A stretch of DNA of 12,859 nucleotides, from positions 1-12,859 of the forward strand of contig CALANQ010000035.1 of the NCBI GenBank assembly GCA_937926025.1, in the 5' to 3' direction. Below are positions 8,175 through 12,859 of this stretch, piece by piece. Each line of letters opens with the position of its first letter. Position 1 is the first letter of the stretch. The translations under genes and the position numbers were made by a program. This DNA is from an uncultured Acidimicrobiales bacterium (GTDB lineage: Bacteria > Actinomycetota > Acidimicrobiia > Acidimicrobiales > Iamiaceae). The notes below the pieces were generated by a model that saw only the letters and a list, made by a program, of their open reading frames with translations, searched no databases and was not told the DNA's origin.

Positions 8175-8180
8175 TACGCT
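8175..8180 (+). promoter_or_regulatory. Candidate -10 element (TACGCT) for leaderless expression
   Basis: TACGCT matches TANNNT and ends 6 nt before the ATG at 8187. In actinobacteria this spacing puts the transcription start on the A of the start codon, giving a leaderless mRNA. The same arrangement, with the shared string CCGGTA, precedes the paralogous gene at 9753. No clear -35 is seen. Confidence 0.4.
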
Positions 8181-8186
8181 GGAGCG

Positions 8187-9742
8187 ATGGATCCGCAGGC
8201 CCGTGAGGCGTGGCAGCAGCAGCGCCCGGGCCGGGCCCACGGCCACCCGGGCGTCTGCGTGGCTCCGTCCGTGTCGTTGGAGCTCGATCCAGCGGCTGGG
8301 TGTACGGGTGCTGCGCCAACCAGCTGTACCCCCTCGGTCGCATCGGCGAGGACCGGCTGGTCGACCTCTGGGGCGGCCCCCGCGCGCAGGTGCTGCGCGA
8401 GGCGCTGGCCCGCTGGGACCTCAGCGTGGGCTGCGGGTCGTGCCGCTGGCACCTGGAGCACGGGCGCATGGACCCCGACGCGGCGGTCTACGACCGCTAC
8501 CCCGTGATCGGCGCCGACCCGGCGGGGCCGGTCGCCATGACCTTCGCGCTGTCGAACCGCTGCAACCTCGGCTGCGTGATGTGCACCCCCGAGCTGTCGT
8601 CCACGCTCCGCCGCCGAGCCGGCATGGCCCCCCTCGCATCGCCCTACGACGACGCGTTCTACGACGACCTGGCGCCGTTCCTCCCCGGGCTGCAGTACGC
8701 CAAGTTCCTGGGGGGCGAGCCGTTCCTCATCCCCGAGCACCACCGCGTCTGGGACCTCATGGACCAGGTGGGCGGCCCGGCGAGGATGCAGGTCACCACG
8801 AACGGGACCGTCTGGAACGACCGGGTGGCGTGGCTGCTGGAGCGGTTCGCGTTCGACGTCACCATCTCCATCGACGGCGCCGACGCGGCGAGCTACGAAG
8901 CCATCCGGACGGGGGGGAGCTTCCCGGCGGTGGCGGCCAACGTGGAGCGGTTCCGGGCGGCCTGCGAGGCCGCGGGGACCGAGCTGCGCCTCTGCTTCTG
9001 CCTCATGGACGGCAACGCCGACCAACTGGCCCCCATGGTCCGGTGGTCGGAGCGCCTCGGTGCCGCGCTCAGCGTCAACGTGGTCAGCGACCTGGGCCTG
9101 GCGCTCCACGACGGCCCCCTGCACCGCCTGGAGGCCGTCCGGGCCGCGTGGGCGGCCGACGAGGCGGCGGCGCCGTTCGGAGCCAACGGCGACGTCTGGG
9201 CGGCCCAGGTGCGCCAGCTGGATCTGGTCATCGCCGAACGCCGGGTCGGGACGCCCCCGCCCGCCCGCCAGCCCCTGCCGGCCTCGGGAGCGGCGCTGCA
9301 CGTCCCCGACGCCTCCTCGCTGGGAGCACCGGCCGCCGACATCACGGTCGAGCGGCGGCGCCTGAGCGCTTGGTGCGAGGGCGGCCCGGTGGCCGAGGTG
9401 CACGGTGGGCCCGACGGGACCATCGTGGCCGTGCCCGTCCCGCACGGGCGGCTGGGCATCGACGATGGGCTGGTCGGACGGTCGCTCCACGACGTGGTGC
9501 CGGTGGTGCAGGCGGCCGACGGCCGCACCGCCTACGTCCTCGGGGTCGATGACGAATCGGGCTCGCGCCTCGTGCGCACCTTCGTGCTGGCGACGGAGCC
9601 CCCGGTCCGCGGGGGCTCGGGTGCGATCGTGCGCACCGTCGCCGTCAGCACGGCCGACGGCTTCGCGCTGCTCGTCGCCGAGGACCGGATCTACGACCGG
9701 CCGCACCCGGTGGCCGTGGCCGCACCTGCGGTCCGCCGGTAG
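8187..9742 (+). CDS. Radical SAM enzyme with N-terminal SPASM/twitch-like cysteines; apparent frameshift near 8290
   Basis: The start at ATG 8187 reads 34 codons to LELD, then loses frame; reading resumes from 8291 as SGWVYGCC. Adding one base between 8290 and 8291 gives LELDPSGWVYGCC, which aligns with LRFDPNGMVTTCC in the next gene, and yields 518 aa. As written, the intact frame can only start at GTG 8210, with an unrelated alanine- and proline-rich N-terminus that lacks the first cysteine. In the restored protein C24, C42/C43, C83 and C86 form an auxiliary-cluster set resembling SPASM/twitch domains. They precede the core motif C126-x3-C130-x2-C133 (CNLGCVMC). GGEPF and TISIDGADAASYEAIRTGG follow, both typical of this radical SAM branch. 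The last 130 or so residues share a domain with the next gene (GLVGRSLHDVV). Reaction unknown; related enzymes epimerise, dehydrogenate or cross-link peptides and sugars. The 39-bp gap to the upstream gene and a possible own promoter at 8175 suggest partly separate control. Confidence 0.82.
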
Positions 9743-9745
9743 CGT
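9740..9745 (+). promoter_or_regulatory. Candidate -10 element (TAGCGT) overlapping the preceding stop codon
   Basis: TAGCGT fits TANNNT and lies 7 nt before the ATG at 9753, giving a possible leaderless transcript. It begins with the TAG stop of the upstream gene, so part of the match is forced by coding. The preceding CCGG is shared with the element at 8175. Confidence 0.3.
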
Positions 9746-9752
9746 CGGGGCC

Positions 9753-11255
9753 ATGTCGTCGGGAGATGCACGCGTGGTGATCCGGCCCCGTGCGGCCCCG
9801 GTGGGCCCGGGCGGGTACCGCACCGCCTGTGCGGCCCCCGCGATCCAGCTGCGCTTCGACCCCAACGGGATGGTCACCACCTGCTGCAAGACCATCCAGC
9901 CCCTCGGCCACATCACCACCCAGCGCCTGCGCGACATCTGGGAGGGGGAGCGCCGGCGCCAGGTGGTGGCCGCCCTCGAGCACGGCGACTTCTCGGTGGG
10001 CTGCCAGCAGTGCGGGGCGGAGATCCGCCAGGAGGGCCGCGACGTGTCCTACGCCGCCATCCACGATGCCTGGGCCGGGCACCTCACCGATGCCGACGCC
10101 GCCACGGTCTGGCCGGTCCGGATGGAGCTGAACCTGTCGAACGCCTGCAACCTGCAGTGCATCCAGTGCGACGGTGAGAGCTCCTCGGCCATCCGCCTGC
10201 ACCGCGAAGGGCGGCCGGCTCTGCCCAAGGTCTACGGCGATGCGTTCTTCGAGGACCTGGAGGCCTTCCTGCCCCACCTGGAGCGGATGGTGTTCGCCGG
10301 CGGCGAGCCGTTCCTCGGCAGCGAGAACTTCCGCATCTGGGACCTCATCGCGGATCAGGCTCCGCACATCGACTGCATGGTGGTGACCAACGCCACCCAG
10401 CGGACGCCCCGGATCGAGCGGCTGCTCGAGCGCCTCCGCTTCAGCTTCGTCTTCTCCATCGACGGCGTCACCGCCGACACCTACGAGCGGATCCGCCTGG
10501 GGTCGGACTTCGACCAGGTGATGGACAACGTCGCCTGGTTCACGCGCTACGCCCGAGAGCGTGGCACCACCGCATCGGTCAACCACTGCCTGATGCCCCA
10601 GAACGCGCACGAGTTCGGTGACCTGCTGCGCTGGGCCGAGCAGCAGGACCTCTTCGTCAACGTCTCGGTGGTCCGCCACCCCGCGTCGGCGTCGATCGCG
10701 GCGCTCCCTCCGGCGGAGATCCAGCGGATCCACGAGCTGTTCGAGGCGGCGCACCCGCAGGTGGTGGAGGACCTGGTCCTGAACCGGGCCACCTGGGAGC
10801 GCGAGCGGGAGCGCATCGCCAGCTGGGCCGCAGGCAGCGTCGCGGCCACCGGGTCCGAGGTGCAGACGGTGCTCTGGTTCCGCTGCGCCGGCGACCGGCC
10901 CTACGACGCCGACGGGGCCCGGTCCGAGCTGCAGGCCTACGCGGCCGACGGTCGCGTCCACGAGTTCACGGTGGGCCCCGACGACCTGCTGACCAGCGCC
11001 GACGCCGGGTTCGCCCCCAGCGGCGGCGAGCTGGTGGGGCGCTCGGTCCGGGAGCTCACCAACGCCGTCTCCGACGCGTTCGGCAACATGGACTTCTACG
11101 AGGTCACCGCCACCAGCGACGACCGGGTCGATGCCCGGGCGGTCTTCGGTCGGCACCCGGCCCGCATCACCACCGTGGCCTGCCGCGACCGGTCGGGCTG
11201 GGCCGATGAGGCCCGGCTGCTCATCGCGTTCGGGGAGCCCGGCTCCCCGCCCTGA
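9753..11255 (+). CDS. Radical SAM enzyme with N-terminal SPASM/twitch-like cysteines (tandem paralogue)
   Basis: The protein is 500 aa from ATG 9753. An in-frame GTG at 9774 has a better ribosome binding site (GGGAG at 9761-9765, spacing 8), so a protein 7 residues shorter is possible. Residues 26-87 hold C26, C44, C45, C84 and C87 in the pattern C-x-x-P...FDPNGMVTTCC...PLGHI...L-x-D-I-W...C-x-x-C, a SPASM/twitch-like auxiliary Fe-S site placed before the core. The radical SAM motif is C132-x3-C136-x2-C139 (CNLQCIQC), followed by FAGGEPF (181-187) and FSIDGVTADTYERIRLG. The C-terminal part, from about residue 375, carries SGGELVGRSVRELTNAV, matching the upstream gene, and could be a divergent PAS-like domain. 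It lies 10 bp after the upstream paralogue, which indicates tandem duplication. Partner and substrate are unknown. It ends flush against the convergent deacetylase gene. Confidence 0.9.
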   Translation: MSSGDARVVIRPRAAPVGPGGYRTACAAPAIQLRFDPNGMVTTCCKTIQPLGHITTQRLRDIWEGERRRQVVAALEHGDFSVGCQQCGAEIRQEGRDVSYAAIHDAWAGHLTDADAATVWPVRMELNLSNACNLQCIQCDGESSSAIRLHREGRPALPKVYGDAFFEDLEAFLPHLERMVFAGGEPFLGSENFRIWDLIADQAPHIDCMVVTNATQRTPRIERLLERLRFSFVFSIDGVTADTYERIRLGSDFDQVMDNVAWFTRYARERGTTASVNHCLMPQNAHEFGDLLRWAEQQDLFVNVSVVRHPASASIAALPPAEIQRIHELFEAAHPQVVEDLVLNRATWERERERIASWAAGSVAATGSEVQTVLWFRCAGDRPYDADGARSELQAYAADGRVHEFTVGPDDLLTSADAGFAPSGGELVGRSVRELTNAVSDAFGNMDFYEVTATSDDRVDARAVFGRHPARITTVACRDRSGWADEARLLIAFGEPGSPP

Positions 11256-12092
11256 TCAACGAAGCTCGGCGTAGGTGCCCAGGGTGAAGCCGGCATGCTC
11301 CACCGCAGCCCGGATCACCGGATCGCAGGCCGCCTCCAGTTCCTCGGCCCAGCGGTACCCGGTGACGTAGCGGGCACGGTCCGGGTCGGGGTCGCAGGCC
11401 AGGTGCGTCACCAGCTCCGCGGACCGGCAGGGTGACGCGCCGAGCACCCGGATGGCCCCAAGGAAGCGGCCGTGGTCGAGGGCGCCGGCCTCGTCGAGCC
11501 CCGACGACGCCTCCGGGTACGCCAGCCCGGCGTGGGAGGCGTGGTTGCGGAGGCGCAGGGAGAGCGCCCGGACGCCGAGCGGGACCGGGGTCCACCGCGC
11601 CGTCCGCGTCAGGCGGATGGCCGGGATGCACCGGTCCACGGCGAGCTCCACCAGAGCCGTCGCCACCTGCGGCCACAGGTGGAGGTTCTGGTGCGAGTCC
11701 AGGTGGGTCAGGGTGATGCCGGCGCCCTCGAGGACCTCGATCTGGGCGAGGAACTCGCGGCGGAGGTCGTCGGTGTCGATGCCTCCCCGTGCCGCCCGCC
11801 GCACGAACGCCTGCCACCGGAGCGGGAAGCGGCCGCGCTGGTCCACGAGCGACGGGATCTCCCGCGCGGTGAGGATCGGGCGATCCTCGCCGACGGCCGC
11901 GAGGTGGCCGCCCACGCCGATGCCGGAGTCCCGGAGCGCGGCGGCGTGGTCGGCGAACGCCGGTCCCAGCACCAGGGCAGAGGTCGAGGTCACGACCCCG
12001 CGCTCGTGCGCCTGGAGCACGCCGCGGCAGATCCCGGGAGTCAGCCCGTAGTCATCCGCGTTGACGATGAGCAGGCGCTCGCTGCCGATCAC
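11256..12092 (-). CDS. YdjC/ChbG-family carbohydrate deacetylase-like protein
   Basis: The protein is 278 aa from GTG 12092, which overlaps the TGA of the upstream dioxygenase gene by 4 bp. The family (YdjC-like, including ChbG and HpnK) are metal-dependent hydrolases that remove acetyl groups from N-acetylated sugars or related compounds. The metal-site motifs are present: NADDYG with D13/D14, GGHL with H63, and THLDSHQNLHLWP with H130 and H134. Length is normal for the family, and no signal peptide is seen, so the substrate should be cytoplasmic. Coupling to a PhyH dioxygenase suggests that deacetylation and hydroxylation belong to the same pathway. This is the strongest hint in the window that a sugar-containing molecule is involved. 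Whether it acts on chitooligosaccharides or something else cannot be told, so no symbol is given. The stop lies directly against the stop of the convergent gene with no spacer. Confidence 0.88.
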   Translation of the reverse strand: MIGSERLLIVNADDYGLTPGICRGVLQAHERGVVTSTSALVLGPAFADHAAALRDSGIGVGGHLAAVGEDRPILTAREIPSLVDQRGRFPLRWQAFVRRAARGGIDTDDLRREFLAQIEVLEGAGITLTHLDSHQNLHLWPQVATALVELAVDRCIPAIRLTRTARWTPVPLGVRALSLRLRNHASHAGLAYPEASSGLDEAGALDHGRFLGAIRVLGASPCRSAELVTHLACDPDPDRARYVTGYRWAEELEAACDPVIRAAVEHAGFTLGTYAELR

Positions 12093-12810
12093 GTCACCGT
12101 CCGGGGGCGGCGCAGGCGCCGCGTCCACCACCGGCCACGGGTGGCGGACTCCGCAGGGTCGGCCGGGCGCACCGCGTCGAGGGCGGTGCCCAGGTCGTCG
12201 GGCCCGATGGTCAGCTGGGCGCCGGAGACCGTGGCGGCCACCGGCAGGTCGGGCGGTTCGGCCATCAGCGCCTGCGGGGTGATGCGGAGGAAGAACTCGT
12301 CGTCGACGTCGTACCGGAGAGCGTCGTCGGTCGCGGTGTGGAGGTAGTGGACCAGCGGCTGGCCCTGCGGCCGCATGCCCACGGCGGCCACCAGGCGGGG
12401 CTGGTCGGAGCGGTTCGGGAGCGAGCTGTGCACCAGGGCGTTGTCCATCACCACGGCCTGTCCGAGGCGGGCCGTGACGGTGACCAGGCGCGGGACGATG
12501 ACGTCGCGCTGCTGGATCCACGGGCCGTTCAGGTGCGTGCCGCGGCGGCTCGGGTCGAAGCGGTGGCTGCCCGGCAGGACCTGGAGCGGACCGTTCTCCA
12601 GCGTGACGTCGACCAGAGGCACCCAGGTCACGTGGGTGCGGGCCCCGGAGGTCTCCTCGTCGATGTACATCCAGTCGCGGTGGAGGTACAGGTCGCTCTC
12701 GGGCCCGGGCCACTTGCAGAGGAAGTTGCGGAGGAACGGGGTGGCGTCCCGGTACAGGCCCAGCGTCGCGGCATCGAGGGAATCGGAGATGCGGGCGGAG
12801 ACCGAACGGC
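12089..12810 (-). CDS. PhyH-family Fe(II)/2-oxoglutarate dioxygenase, 5' truncated by the contig end
   Basis: About 239 genuine residues are present, reading leftward from 12808; everything further upstream is sequencing adapter. By comparison with the other PhyH proteins here, about 65-70 N-terminal residues are missing. Iron ligands, numbered from the first genuine residue, are H43-R-D45 in LYLHRDWMYID and H127 in NALVHSSLPN; R138 in QPRLVAAV is the likely 2-oxoglutarate ligand. ENGPLQVLPGSHRF is the usual conserved strand and turn. It belongs with the proteins at 2092 and 6984 rather than the one at 6184, sharing a Y-x-VD-x-x-FF segment after the core. Instead of their C-terminal block it ends in a short basic tail (WWTRRLRRPRTVT). 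It is upstream of, and translationally coupled to, the deacetylase. The apparent N-terminus MTGVQTCALPI in this frame is translated adapter and must be discarded. Confidence 0.88.
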
Positions 12811-12859
12811 AGATCGGAAGAGCACACGTCTGAACTCCAGTCACTTAGGCATCTCGTAT
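12811..12859. other. Illumina TruSeq adapter contamination with index TTAGGC
   Basis: From 12811 the sequence is the TruSeq read-1 adapter (beginning AGATCGGAAGAGC and ending CCAGTCAC at 12844), then the six-base index TTAGGC at 12845-12850, known as TruSeq index 3, then ATCTCGTAT, the start of the flow-cell side. The match is exact for 49 bases. This is synthetic sequence left on the contig end, not genome. It creates false start codons in several frames. Confidence 0.98.

Noticed and set aside
11240..11275. Bidirectional terminator between the convergent genes
   Set aside because: The two stop codons abut, and there is no hairpin followed by a T-rich run; TGATCA alone is too short.
12812..12844. 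N-terminal residues MTGVQTCALPI of the last PhyH protein, and the starts MCSSDL and MLFRS in other frames
   Set aside because: They are translations of Illumina adapter sequence, not genome.

Overview
This is a high-GC, gene-dense window with many GTG starts and stop/start overlaps. It most likely comes from an uncultured actinobacterium; Acidimicrobiia-like is a guess from base composition and gene style, not a placement. The right end is not genomic: positions 12811-12859 are Illumina TruSeq adapter sequence, so this is one end of a short-read assembly contig. The left end cuts through a gene.

Layout: (1) 1-1942, minus strand: a large polytopic membrane protein running off the left edge, possibly GT-C glycosyltransferase-like. 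(2) 1943-2091: a 149-bp divergent intergenic region, the only sizeable non-coding stretch. (3) 2092-8147, plus strand: four tightly coupled genes. They are a PhyH-type Fe(II)/2-oxoglutarate dioxygenase with a C-terminal extension, a cobalamin-binding radical SAM enzyme with an apparent PqqD/RRE-like N-terminal domain, a second and shorter PhyH enzyme, and a third PhyH enzyme that is a paralogue of the first. Successive genes overlap by 8, 4 and 4 bp. (4) 8187-11255, plus strand: two tandem paralogous radical SAM enzymes that carry a SPASM/twitch-like cysteine set before the radical SAM core and share a C-terminal domain. The first has an apparent one-base deletion near 8290. (5) 11256-12810, minus strand: a YdjC/ChbG-family deacetylase overlapped by the end of a fourth PhyH dioxygenase, whose 5' end is replaced by adapter.

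Taken together, the window holds three radical SAM enzymes (one B12-dependent) and four PhyH-type dioxygenases, with a carbohydrate-deacetylase-like protein and a membrane protein alongside. This looks like a pathway that repeatedly functionalises unactivated C-H bonds on one scaffold. The YdjC protein and the GT-C-like membrane protein favour a glycan, glycolipid or other sugar-containing product. The PqqD-like domain leaves open a peptide (RiPP-like) or carrier-bound substrate, but no precursor peptide fits in the window. The product cannot be determined from the sequence. No tRNA, rRNA, CRISPR array, insertion sequence or clear intrinsic terminator was seen.
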